NCBI GenBank assembly: GCA_030512335.1
Contig: JAULSU010000005.1
Span: 3,162,001 to 3,226,000 of the forward strand
Source: Immersiella caudata
Taxonomy: Eukaryota > Ascomycota > Sordariomycetes > Sordariales > Lasiosphaeriaceae
Direction of reading: 5' to 3'
DNA length: 64,000 bases
Shown: one piece after another, positions 21,494 through 32,269 of the stretch
Position numbering within the stretch: position 1 is the stretch's first letter
Layout: each line of letters opens with the position of its first letter
Position numbers and translations under genes: made by a program
Notes under the pieces: model-generated
The model's input: the letters and a program-made list of their open reading frames with translations, nothing else
The model's database searches: none
What the model was told of the DNA's origin: nothing

Positions 21494-21768
21494 TCTGAGT
21501 CGCAGAGAGCATTGGGAATTTACGGAATGGGATTTGGGAATTAAATCTACCAGTAGATCTACCAGGTCTCTGAGTCATAGAGACCGTTGGAAATTCAGGG
21601 AATGGGATTTGAGATAGAATTTGCTAGTAGATCTACTAGTAGGTTGAGTCAAAGAGCATTGGGAGTTTAGAAGATGGGATTTGAGAATAAATCTGCTAGC
21701 AGATCTACGAGTCGATTAGAAAGTTAGAGAATGCAATTTGGAATAAATTTACCAGTAGATCCACCACA
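21494..21768. repeat. Four diverged ~65-75-bp tandem repeats
   Basis: The units share TCTGAGTCGCAGAGAGCATT, a GGAATTTACGGAATGGGATTT-like block (each quoted in short form) and an ATCTACCAGTAGATCTACCA-like end. They begin near 21494, 21567, 21642 and 21707. Unit three's junction holds a perfect 16-bp palindrome CTAGTAGATCTACTAG (21624-21639). A short GGAT/GGATA microsatellite follows at about 21768-21787. Confidence 0.7.
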
Positions 21769-21909
21769 TGGATGGATAGATGGATGGACTTCACTGGCTG
21801 TCCCAGCCGCCCTATAACAGCTATGCAGCGTTTGGTTGGTTTTTTTTAGATGTGTATGTACTGTATGAGTGAACCGCAAAAAGCGCAGGTCTGCGGTTCC
21901 CGGCCACGG

Positions 21910-22212
21910 GTGTCTGGTAACACCGATCACACCTTCGTTAGTGTAAAATCAGCCCTGCATTGTGTTGTCTGGTAGTCCAGTAACCATCGGACATTACATC
22001 CATCGTGTCCAGTAACTATGGGACATTACATCTATTGTGTCCAGTAACGCGGAGATGTGGGGTGCGAGTGTCCGGTGTCTAGTAACCTCTATTGGCCTCT
22101 AGGTCGTGTCTAGTAACCTGTCATTGGGGTACACGTTGTGCCTGGTAACCTTGTTCAGAGGGCCCTTTGTGTCTAGTAACACCGGTCACACCCCTTATCA
22201 GTGTTTGGTAAC
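21910..22212 (+). repeat. ~31.5-bp minisatellite with a conserved GTGTCYRGTAAC core
   Basis: The 12-bp core recurs at 21910, 21973 (variant), 22005, 22037, 22075, 22106, 22138, 22169 and 22201. Spacing is 31-32 bp apart from one 38-bp step and one double step that covers a decayed copy near 21941. The 19-20 bp between cores are poorly conserved, so the core seems to be what is kept. Confidence 0.8.
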
Positions 22213-22300
22213 GCAGGGTAAAGGACTACACTGTAATAAGCACCAGGATTGGCGCCATCTGTAGTTGTGAGGCATCGTCGACGTGAATTACATCGCTTTG

Positions 22301-22380
22301 GCAAGCGCCGGGTGTTTTAATTGGAGACTGATCTACCTCCAGCACTTGTTTAATCTACCACTCACCCGGCGGGCGCTTGC
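22301..22380. repeat. Imperfect inverted repeat with GCAAGCG...CGCTTGC ends
   Basis: GCAAGCGCCGGGTG (22301-22314) faces CACCCGGCGGGCGCTTGC (22363-22380), an inverted match with a 4-base insertion. The arms enclose 48 bp. It could be a very short MITE remnant or a hairpin; no target-site duplication is evident. Confidence 0.6.
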
Positions 22381-22485
22381 TAAAAGTAGCTCATTATGAT
22401 TTTATATCACTAACACCTTACTCCCAGAGTGGATTTAGTCTTTTACGCGTTTATTTTACGACTTTATATTTTCAGGTTTCTCTTG

Positions 22486-22604
22486 TCTGGCTAGCCAGAG
22501 CACCTTCCTCCTGACTAGCCAAAACCCCCGCCTCTCAGTTTTCTGGTCAACTAGATCCCCTGTCTTCCTGTTTTCTGGTTAGCCAGAGCATCTGGTCAAC
22601 CAGA
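22486..22604. repeat. Cluster of four TCTGG-N4-CCAGA-type dyads
   Basis: TCTGGCTAGCCAGA (22486-22499, perfect palindrome), TCTGGTCAACTAGA (22542-22555), TCTGGTTAGCCAGA (22574-22587) and TCTGGTCAACCAGA (22591-22604), plus a weaker CTGACTAGCCAAA at 22511. Their meaning is unknown; a repeat relic or a protein-binding cluster are both possible. Confidence 0.6.
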
Positions 22605-25394
22605 ATTGGTTTTGTGCAGATTGACAGCTGGCATTGAGGATGATAGTTTTAATTGCATAGTTAGGTCTATCTAGAATAGTGTATGCAGAGATTGAAAATT
22701 TTATCTCTTGCTTCTTCCTGAGCACTGTCATTCCCGCTCTGCATCACGCTTTTTTGCTCAAAAATCCTTCGACTGCGGGAATCTCAGTCTGTCGGGTTCA
22801 CCGAAGTCAAAAGGAAGCCGTCATACTGGATTGTCAAGGTCACCAGACATGATGAGCTCGCAGTCGACCCGAACTCAAAATTTCCATTCGTGTGCTCCGG
22901 AGGGATCAGACGAAGGAGACGGCATCGGGAGTGACCTGGACACGGTTACACGGATGGCTAACGATGCCCGGTGACTGCCAAGCCCTGCCGTCAAGCCAAC
23001 CGTTATGAACCAGATGCCGACCCCTGCTTTCAACAATCTCAGACGCCCGTGCTGGCGCAATGGTAGCGCGCAAGACTTCTACAATCATCTAGATTGCTCT
23101 ATCTTAATACTTTGTATTTTTCATGGCTTTTTTTTCCTATGATGTTTTAGCGGGTGTCGTGGTGTGAGCAGTTTCTGACCCGGTTAGCGTCTTCGTGATC
23201 GCATGGAGCCCGTCGTCATTTGGGGAGGTTCTCCCCAATTTCGGTACCGTCGGTCTGGGTCTGTTGTAGCTTGCGCAGTTACCACGGTAGTTGGGACCAA
23301 GACATCGAGCTTGCGGTCGAGATTTTTTTTTTTTTTGGCGATGGCTGGTGGTTTTGGCAAGTTTTGGTGAACCAGCAACTGCGTTCGGTACGGGGTGGGA
23401 AGCACACCCACGATCAATTTCCGGATCTTCTCATCTGAGGAGAGGTATCTCATCGATATCAGTGTTGGGGAAATGGCCGGCAATCTTTCTGGCGTCGGTG
23501 GCTGTTCCGACTCGGCAACCAGTTTGACGTCAGCCGTAGCTATGCCTTCACTGAAGCTGAATTGCATGTCGCTTCCTAGATGAAGGATTTCAGTTACCTA
23601 CCAAAGCCACCGCGGCCATCGAGTTCGACCTTGGCAAGGCAATCGGGGTGGACATACCGGTATTATACAGCAACTAACTGAAGAGTATCACACCGCAAAA
23701 CGCTCATGATACCCGCAATGCTATATTTTGGGTGTATTCTGATCCGTCCGGCGACCGCAGATGTGTTGGTTCCAGGTTTAGTACACTCAACATTTACCTC
23801 TTAGGCTCGTCGAAATCATCAGCTCACTTTATTCGCATTCTCTTCATTACTAATACCGCTGAAGCCAACAATAATGCAACTCTTGACGTTTCAACTCTAG
23901 CCGGTGTATCTGGCCGGGACGGAACGCGTGCACCCAGGCTTTCGACGTCTTTGGCATGATGAAAAGAGCCCTGAATTGTGACTATAGCGCTTGGATATTA
24001 GCGTATCTCGTGGGTTCTGGGAAGAAGTTACTTCGTCATCTGAAACTTGAGCACACCTAACTACTTCTTGACCTTGCTCTCGCTGAAGTATTGCTGAAGC
24101 TCGATGGCAGCTCGGGCTTCGGCGGGTTCAATTAGTTTTCTGCCGGCTGTTCGTGATTGTACTGTGAGTTAGGGGACAGTATTGCCGTTGACCTATTATC
24201 TGTTGAGGAAATGGATCAGGTTGTTGAAGGATTTAGTTTGGCTTGCTATGGGATCCCTGTGGGCGGGTTGGAAGGTGATGATGGTATTGACTGCTGGTCT
24301 AGTGTAGCCCGTGCCAGTACTCCTAGGCGGTGCACATGGTGCTCTGCCGTCAACTGCCGGTCGTATGTGTTCTAATTGGGCTCATGTCAATGAAGGAAGC
24401 CCCAAAGTCTGGCGAAGGGAGCGATTCAGTTGTTGTTGCGCGTTGAGGAAGGCAAGCACACACTGCTGATGGTGGTGGACGTCTGGCGCTGGGGCCCCAG
24501 TGGGGCTCCACATACTAGCCCCTATCCTAAGTCTAACCACGCGTTGTTGGGAGGGCCGCAGGGGCATCTGCGTGTTCATGTAGGCTGCCGCCCGGTGCTC
24601 TCTCCAGAGCGATGCATTTTCAATACGATAAGGCAATATAGGTAGGCAGGTATGGTGTTGAGTGTACTACGGGTTCGAAACTTTATGAGACCTCCGCAAA
24701 CTCCCCCGGACGGTACATGTGCGGAGACCAACTGCTTCATGGGGCAGCGTTTCTTCATTGTCACACCCTATTTCCTCCAATTTGTGGACCATTAAAAATG
24801 TTTTCAACAGTGCATCAAGCTGCTACCCAAGTCCCGTCATGGTTGCTCGTGTTTCGACGCGCCGACCTTGACCACACTCTTTGCCCGTGAGCCCGGGTGA
24901 CCTTGCTTTCGGTTCTCGTTCGCGGCACTTCCGAGTTTATTCTATTTGCACATAGCAGATGCCTACAAATTTCAATCTGCTACCATGCCTTACCTCAGCA
25001 ACACCTCCTTTAGACTGTGGTCTCTCGGCCCCTATTTCCCTGGTGGCAACCATCACGTTGCAGTTGCCGTAGCAACAAGTCCCCTGGCCGGGGACGATGG
25101 ATGCACGCAGAACTGTGTTAAGACGAATGCCGCCAGGCACACGTGGATATCTTCAGTGAGAGCACCTGGCTGCGAAGGACTCCGAGCTGGGCGAGAACGA
25201 TGACCGACCATCTTCAAGACGGTACCCCTGAAACACAACATCACCACCTGTTTCGTATGCCCCCCTATTTGGGTGTGGATCGACTGATGGCTAAGCCGGA
25301 GAAATGACTGCCAAGCCCTGGCGCCAAGCCCCGTCTCACAGCTTACCTATCTCCGACAGGATAGTGATCCCTGCTTTCAATAATACCTATGATT
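22605..25394. other. Gene-poor accessory DNA
   Basis: No intact gene recognised. Two stretches look like decayed coding DNA. The minus-strand frame 23567-23184 has a protein-like composition (e.g. YLSSDEKIRKLIVGVLP) but no recognised family. The minus-strand block around 24147-24061 could encode the end of a protein (AGRKLIEPAEARAAIELQQY then FSESKVKK and a stop), with an acceptor-like site upstream. Both are unproven. Confidence 0.4.
23045..23082 (+). pseudogene. Truncated tRNA-Arg copy (5' half)
   Basis: GCCCGTGCTGGCGCAATGGT followed by AGCGC...GACTTCTAC reproduces the acceptor 5' strand, D-arm and anticodon loop of the tRNA-Arg(TCT) at 25395. The matching anticodon 3' strand, T-arm and acceptor end are missing. 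The ~100 bp upstream are also related (see the duplication finding), so this is a cut segmental copy. Confidence 0.75.
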
Positions 25395-25482
25395 GCCCGG
25401 CTGGCGCAATGGCTAGCGCATTCGACTTCTACGATGCGATGCCGTGATCGAAAGGTTGCCGGTTCGAGTCCGGCGTCGGGTG
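25395..25482 (+). tRNA. tRNA-Arg (anticodon TCT) with a 15-nt intron
   Basis: The acceptor stem GCCCGGC pairs with GTCGGGT (two G-U pairs). The D-arm is GCGC AATGGCTA GCGC. The anticodon stem is TTCGA/TCGAA with loop CT-TCT-A. A 15-base intron CGATGCGATGCCGTG sits after position 37, the standard nuclear tRNA intron site. The T-arm GCCGG TTCGAGT CCGGC is complete, the discriminator is G, and a run of 13 T follows at once as Pol III terminator. It looks functional. Confidence 0.9.
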
Positions 25483-28400
25483 TTTTTTTTTTTTTGACAT
25501 TTTATTCCATTTATTTTGAACCTCAACTATCGACGAATTCATGCTAGTTCGACGTTCACCACCAAGCCATGTTTTGATGCCGAAAGGCGAGCTCTTGTGC
25601 GTGCAGAACCAATCCTTCTGAACGAGTTGAGGGAGGTCGAGTTGACCTCTACATGGAGTTGCAGAGTCCTACCGGACCGCACATTGGATATCAAGTCTCA
25701 CATCAGATTTTAGGGATGTCTAAGTTACGTAGTTTCCGCTATGACTCACACAGCAAGTGTAGCCCGTTGGCGAAGTTCCTTTTGTTTCTTTTTGGCCACG
25801 ATTGAATCCGGCCATAACGAAGACTGACCGTTGCCAAGCGTTGCTGCCATGAACGGTGGAAGCTAAGATCATAGTACTATGAAGCGGACTGGTGCTGGCC
25901 GGGGTTCTAGCTAGGGTCTGAGGACTCGAAGGTTATCGTGATTACCTCGAATCCGCCACAGAAGTATCTAGCCGGGCATTTGAGATTGTTGAAGGTAGGA
26001 TTGTGATGTCGGTATAAAAAGTTGGCTTGCCAATAGGATTTGGTAGATAGTCCGTCAAATCTTCTCTCCGGAGAGAGAAACAAAGCCACCCTGCCTAAAG
26101 TTCGATCTTGCGGACCGCGGAAATTTCGGCTTGCAGGACACCCTTTCACTGATGTTTTTTTGCGTGCACAGGAAGTAGCGATTGCTACCAATCTCCATTG
26201 CCCACTTTCCTCCTACACCCCGAATCGGTCATGAGAGCCGGCTCCACTTCTCCAGAATATGATGCTCTCTGGCTTTTCTTCACTTCCCAGAGAGGAGATG
26301 CGCCCGATTTACGCACTCATCTGCTACCCCGGGCACCAAGGGAGGTGGGGAACCCAAAATCGCTGCTCATCTTATGTTTGACGCCCCCGCTGCTGCTACC
26401 ACCCCCAGCAACACCACGCATGAAAACGCGGACGCCCCGGTGCTGCGGCCCGTGGCAGCAACATGGCAACGCAGCAGTTCCTGCAATGCTAGTGACCACG
26501 GCCAAAGGTGGAGAAATAGATGGGGACTGGAAAAGGCAGTTGGTGGTGGTGGCATCATCTGCACTGTCCCCGGGTGTTCCGGTGGGAACTTCAAGCAAGA
26601 TGCATGGTTGGACTTCTAGGGCTCAAGTGGGGTCACCACGCAACTGGAGACTGGATCTAAAGCAGGTACATGTAAGTAGCTTGCCGTTGGAAATTCACAG
26701 CTGGAGCCCCTGGGTGGCAACAGCCTCCGAGTCCTGGTCGAGCTGGCCGTTGCGATTTGTCGTCCTGTTTGTTCTCAATTGTCGAAATCTAGTTATTTTG
26801 CGCCCTTGCTTTATTTCACTGTAGTGCGGTTGCAGGAGTATCTCTAACTAGCTTTACCCCAGCCTTTGTCCCATGGATGCCGGGCGTCATTCGCTTCATC
26901 AAGGGCAAAAACACCGAGCATTGCTTGTCAGGCCCGGAACTGAGCTGAAGTTTCATGTTTACCCACGGCAGCGCGGGACAGCAGGTGTGACAGGACATAT
27001 ACCTCATGAGAATGCAAATATATCAGCAACAACGTTAGCATTTGTAGGTATTCCTTTGGCGATATCCGCAGGCTCGACCGGGTTGCGGCGTTTGGCGGAT
27101 GACGACCGTGAGGCCCCAAGATGAGCCTTAGCGTTCTCGAGCCTTTCCAAATTGATACCAAGCGTGAAATCTGAGGATCTTAGACCCCTCGCCCGCTATC
27201 ATTGCGCTGCAAAAGCATGTTTTGATGTTAAAAAAAACCCATCAACGAAGTTGGGGGGTTCGAGATGAAGTCGGTTTCTACACCCAAAACTATCAGTCAC
27301 TGAATCACAAATGGCCGGTGAAATCAAACCTTGTGGCACTCCCCTCTATTGTGTATCCTTTCCGGCGCTTTTGTGGTGGGCAAAATGCGCTTTTCTCGTC
27401 GACACCAGGTTTGACCGAAAGGTCCGAGTTCGCGTCGCAGCCTGACCTCGCGGGCTCTCTGCTTTCCCTTGTTGCCCAAAATTCCATTTGTTTTCGATAT
27501 CACAGAGCCAAGTTTGACCGCGAAAATATGCTGTGACCTTAGTTCTGGTTTCCAATCTTCCGTATCTAAGAGGCCTTTCGTAACTTGGACTCTTGAACAT
27601 CATGAGCTCTCCCAGCATTACAGGCCTGAGCCTCCACTGTGCATCCGACCAGGCCAGTTTGGTTTCCCTTCTCGATTGTTTGCATTGCTTATGTCAACAA
27701 CGCGCGTTGTGCCCATGATCTCAGTCTACTCAGGCCAGGCTGACCCAGAAGGCAAGGCAACGTAGTGCAAAACTGGCGCTGGCCATTCTGTCGCACGACA
27801 GGATGCGATATCTAGCTGTACAAAAAACCGGCTGGCACGAAAACCATGGTGCATACCAGGGGTCTCAGAGGTTGTAGTTGAAAAGCTTCATCTGCAAATT
27901 GGCAAACGAGGCAGTTCGAATCAAAGCTGTCCCCAACCGTCGTCACCCACTGCCAGCGTCAAGTAGGGAATCGCACTCTCGCTGGCAAGGCGCAAGATTG
28001 ACGCCCGCTCTCCCAATACCCCCAAATCATGACCAATCCCATCCATCTAGAGCTCTGATGTGGGAAGGGAGTTATTGGAAAATGATGTTTGTCTTGGAGT
28101 AACCCAAAAGCCGTCTCACTCGACGCTGGGAGTTGCTGCCATGGCCGGCTATGATCCGAACTACATATACATCGCCGTGACCATGCTCAGAGTATCTGAA
28201 CTTCGGCTTCAAAGCCTAGAGTTGAAGTGACAACGTCATCAAGACCTACAGCTGTGACAGATTGATTCAGATGCTTGGGTCAAGAGCCATGTGTGAGTGA
28301 GATCACGTCCGAGCCACACGCCTTCCAGTCGTGTCCCCAGGCCGCTCCTTCCTCGAAATTGCCCGCGTCGACTGAGCCACGGGTCAGCCGCAGGGCTAGC

Positions 28401-30333
28401 CTTGTGGCTGGACTGCCCACACAAGTTGCTGTCGAAAATTTCGGCCGCCTCGAAATTTTCTTTTTCTCTTCAAGCTCACCTCCAAATCTGTCTGTATCCC
28501 CTCCGAATCTCGACGCCTCTATGCCCATTCTCGCCCTTGGTTGATGCAATTCTCATGCCAACTATCTTATAGTTAACTCAATAAATCATCGAGCGCCCCA
28601 TAAGTACATCTTATCCCATCTTGCCTCCATTCCGAGTCCATTTTTCTAACGTGATGTTTGCAGAAACAATCAAACAAATCTGTACGCGCCCCGTCCCATT
28701 TTGGGCTGCCCTAATGCCTGACGGTTTTCTGAGCAACCTTGCTAACGTGATATAGCTATCCCCCAAAGCAAAGGAACCTCCGCATGTGATTTGAACTTTC
28801 ATTTATCACCTCGTTTCTTTGCTTTCAATGGCTTCTGTTTCGCTGGGAGCGGATTTCCTTCCCCTGCCCTCCCCAAGCTCTGCCTCTCTGTTCCCTCTCG
28901 AGTGCAGTCAACCGCATTCTACAAGTTCGACTGCAAGCGCTCACTTCCACTCGTTGCTTCGGTTCTCGTGTCCCTTTTCTCTTTTCCCAGCTAGAAGCGG
29001 GTTGCTTCTCTCGAGTCCTGCTGCTGTCTTCAAGTTCCTCGTGTTGTTGTTGCCTTCTGCTTCGCCCCCGGTTCCATTCTACTTTGAGACGAGTTCATCC
29101 TCTGGGAGTCGCTGGCCCATTTGAATTAGCCATTCAAGCCAACTTCTAGTCCGGTGTGCTTGCTGTTCCGCTTCTTTCAGCCTGCCCTCACCCAGGTCGT
29201 GTCATGTTGGCACCCGTTTATTGTTCTCTCAGCCCCTGCTGCCGTTTGAGAACCTCATGATTGTGTTGATACTTGGACTGACATGAGTTTTGTTCACTCA
29301 GATCAAAATGTCCAACAGCCTGTAAGTATTTTCCAGCCTCAAGCTAATTTCTCGTGCAGCTGCGGCAGTATGTACACCTTTGATGCATTCGACGTACAAG
29401 ATCGCTAGTCAAACGACAAGATACCTACAACCTCAATTTCGGTATGGGGGCCCCACCGGCTCGGTGGGCGGCGGAGGTCTTGGCGGCCGTCGTGGTGGTC
29501 GGCCGGATCCTCGCTGCCTAGGCGTCCTTTCGGCTCTAGAGCCAGAGCTCCGGGGAACGTTTGCATAGAATTGAAGATGGCCCAACCGCTGCCAGCTTCG
29601 GCTATCTTCAATCCATATTAGGGCTGATTGCTGGTGGTGAGGTATTTTTCGTTATGGGACGTCTTTCACGATCACGGCGATTGTCCTGTGTGTCTACAAG
29701 CCTCCTCCAGCTCCCAGCAAGCCCCCCAAGTTCCTAACAAGGCCTTTTCCGTCTCCAAACAGTCCTCTTGACATCTCACCAGGGCCTACACAGACACCAT
29801 CGACGGCCTCACGCAAGATGGTGAAGCCTGACCCTAGATCCTATGGACTATGAGGTTCGTAGATTAGCACTCGTTGAGCTCATGGAGACCCTCATCTTGC
29901 GCTTTCAACGGAGGGTTAAGGAGTGGTGTTGGTGTTTCCGACGTCTGTGTGTAAAGTTTGGTGTCTCGGCTGGGAGGTGCTTGTCATCGGCAGCTTCAAG
30001 GGCCATGTCCGCCCGGTTCTGGATGTATCGGCATCTGTCTAGAATTCAGTGGTCGATACGCGGTGGTATCCCATTCTGGTGGGCAGACTTCTACCACTCT
30101 GACAGTACCTACACGCCTCGTTAGCTCTCAGCCACCGAATGGCACTTGCTCTCGGTCTACGAACCAAAAAAAAAACCCTTCAACACTGCTCATATAGACC
30201 AGCCAGGGGGCTTGTAACTCCCACACCTACCTATTCACACCATCCTCCCTGTCAGGCAAGCTCCACATATCACCGGGTTGACCCCTGAGTGCTCAAAATC
30301 ATAAACTCTAAATGCCAAAATGGCTCTCAGCTA
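25483..30333. other. Gene-poor region between tRNA-Arg and the Nramp gene
   Basis: About 4.8 kb without a recognisable gene on either strand. Open frames are short and of biased composition (Ser/Pro/Leu-rich near 28819-29124, Gly/Arg-rich near 29440-29510). Near 29980-30050 one plus frame reads GSFKGHVRPVLDVSASV, which might be a WD40 relic, but it is soon broken by stops. The last ~200 bases are 3' flank of the Nramp gene. Confidence 0.45.
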
Positions 30334-32269
30334 TCATGAATCGCCCTTCCCCAACAAGACCAAGTTCGCTACATTCATTGCAGAAATCACAAGCCAAACA
30401 AACACCCCGAACCCAATCACAACCCAGCTGTTCGCCATCCTGACGCCATCAGGAGGGCAGTCCTGCTGTCCTAACAACCACCGCAGCCTCCCGAGCAAGT
30501 TCTGCTGCGATGAAGTACGCGAGACGTTGTCCGCCTCGTCCTCGTTGCCCCCAGCGCTTTCTGCGTCCATACCATGAACGCCGTAACGTGCCATGCCTGG
30601 ACGGACGGTCATGTATTTATTTACCGAGGTGAAGTAGATCAGGGGCGCCGTTACGAAAGGGAGAACGATAGAGAGGGCGACTTGACTTCCGTTGAGAGCC
30701 GCGTCTAGCCCTTCCCGGCCGACAACACCCGCGATGACAATGCTAGGGAGGATACTGATGGATCTGGTGATGAGTCGACGCAGCCACGGCTTCACCGTCC
30801 AGTTGAGGGCGCCCTCGCTGACCATCTGACCGGCTATGGTGCATACGATACCGGCACTCATGCCAGAAAAGAGTAAGGCGAGGGCGAAGACGGTTCCAGC
30901 CGCGGGGCCAATGGATGAGGAGAGGAGGCGGTGGATTCCAAAGAGATCTGCGTCGATAGCTTCGGGAGAACCGTAGAGACTTGCGCCGGCGACAATCAAG
31001 ATGGCGCTGTTGACGAACAAGGCGAAGGTGAAAAGGCAGATGACAAGCTCGGCGACGGAGTATTTCAGCGAGTGATTGATGGCGCTAACGGAAGGCATGT
31101 ATGTCCTTCTGCCAGAGCCGATACTCCCATTGTTGATGGATGACGGCGTTGACTCGACGGCGGGAGTTGGCGGGAGAAGGCCACATTGCTTGTCGAAGTC
31201 GAAGAGGCGAGACTGAACGATACCCGAGCCGAGGTAAAGGCTATGAGGCATCACAGTGGCGCCGAGGATTCCGCAGGCTTGGTAGAGCGCCTTTTGCTCG
31301 ATGAGCACGCTGGAAGGCAGGTATCCCCTGAAGACCTCGCCAACAGAGGTGTTTTGGATCAGGGACAGCTGGATGCAGAAACACACAACGACCGCCAAGA
31401 CGAGCATCATGACCAAGAACTCGAATGCCCGCACGCCCCTCATAGATCCGCTGGGGTCATAGAAAAAGAGGATAGCCATAACCTCGAGTATTGATATGGC
31501 GCATCCTGCCACCAGCGGGATCTGCGGGACCAGCAAGTTCAGAGCAATCGCCGTTCCAATGACCTGTACAGCGGTTAGCCCTCCTGACAGAACAGCAGTA
31601 TCACTCAACCCGGGGCCTCAAACCTCAGCAATATCCGTAGCAATAATGGCAGCCTCAGCCATAAAGTAAAGGATGTAGTTCAACCAACTCGGCAGAAACG
31701 CCCTGCACGCCTCGGCAAGATTGAGCCCGCTCACCGTCCCCAGCTTGATGGACAATGCCTGCAAGAATATCGCAAAGATGTTGCTCAGCAGAACAACAAA
31801 CAATAGTCGAAACTGATACGATGCTCCCGCCGCAACATCTGTAGCATAGTTCCCCGGATCGACTACCCCAAGTCAGCCTCATCCTGCCCCTCAACCGAGA
31901 CATCAGCTTACTATACGCAACAGCAACCATAAACCCCGGCCCAACAAACTTCCCAAACGTCATCACCCCCTTCCACATCCTCCCCATTCTCCCCAGATCC
32001 TCCCTCCTTCCGTCCCCAAACCCGTCCAGCTCACCCGAAGGCCGTATCCGCTCCCGGCGATAGCTCCCCCTAGTGATCAAACCGCCCCTGACCGGGTTAC
32101 TCCTCACTGGATCCATCTTACCCGCGGCGTCGCCCCCGCCTGAACGAGCAGGTCGTTTGGTGACACGGAGCGCCTCGAACTCCTCACTTGTGCCCGCATC
32201 GTGAGGGGAGCCCGGGCTGTCGGGTGCCCGCCGCTCCTCCGGCGTCCGGGGAGGGGGTGTTGTGCTCAT
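30334..32269 (-). CDS. Nramp-family divalent metal ion transporter (Smf-like)
   Basis: Exons 32269-31912, 31862-31624 and 31563-30334 give 608 residues. A polar N-terminal region (about 1-100) precedes the Nramp core. The TM1 metal-binding motif DPGNYATD lies just across the first intron, and the TM6 motif appears as MPHSLYLGSGIVQ. Hydrophobic segments typical of an 11-12 helix protein follow, and the long loop after TM6 is Ser-rich. Relatives import Mn2+, Fe2+ and other divalent ions with protons, at the plasma membrane or endosome/vacuole. The second intron (60 bp) has an unusual GTTTGA donor but a good CTAAC branch and CAG acceptor, and keeps the conserved EVIGTA in frame. Confidence 0.93.

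Noticed and set aside
28819..29124. Ser/Pro/Leu-rich plus frame in the gene-poor region
   Set aside because: Low-complexity pyrimidine-rich DNA gives such frames by chance. No conserved motif or splice sites.
29960..30060. WD40-like phrase GSFKGHVRPVLDVSASV
   Set aside because: Only one partial repeat, soon ended by stops. Too little to call even a pseudogene with confidence.
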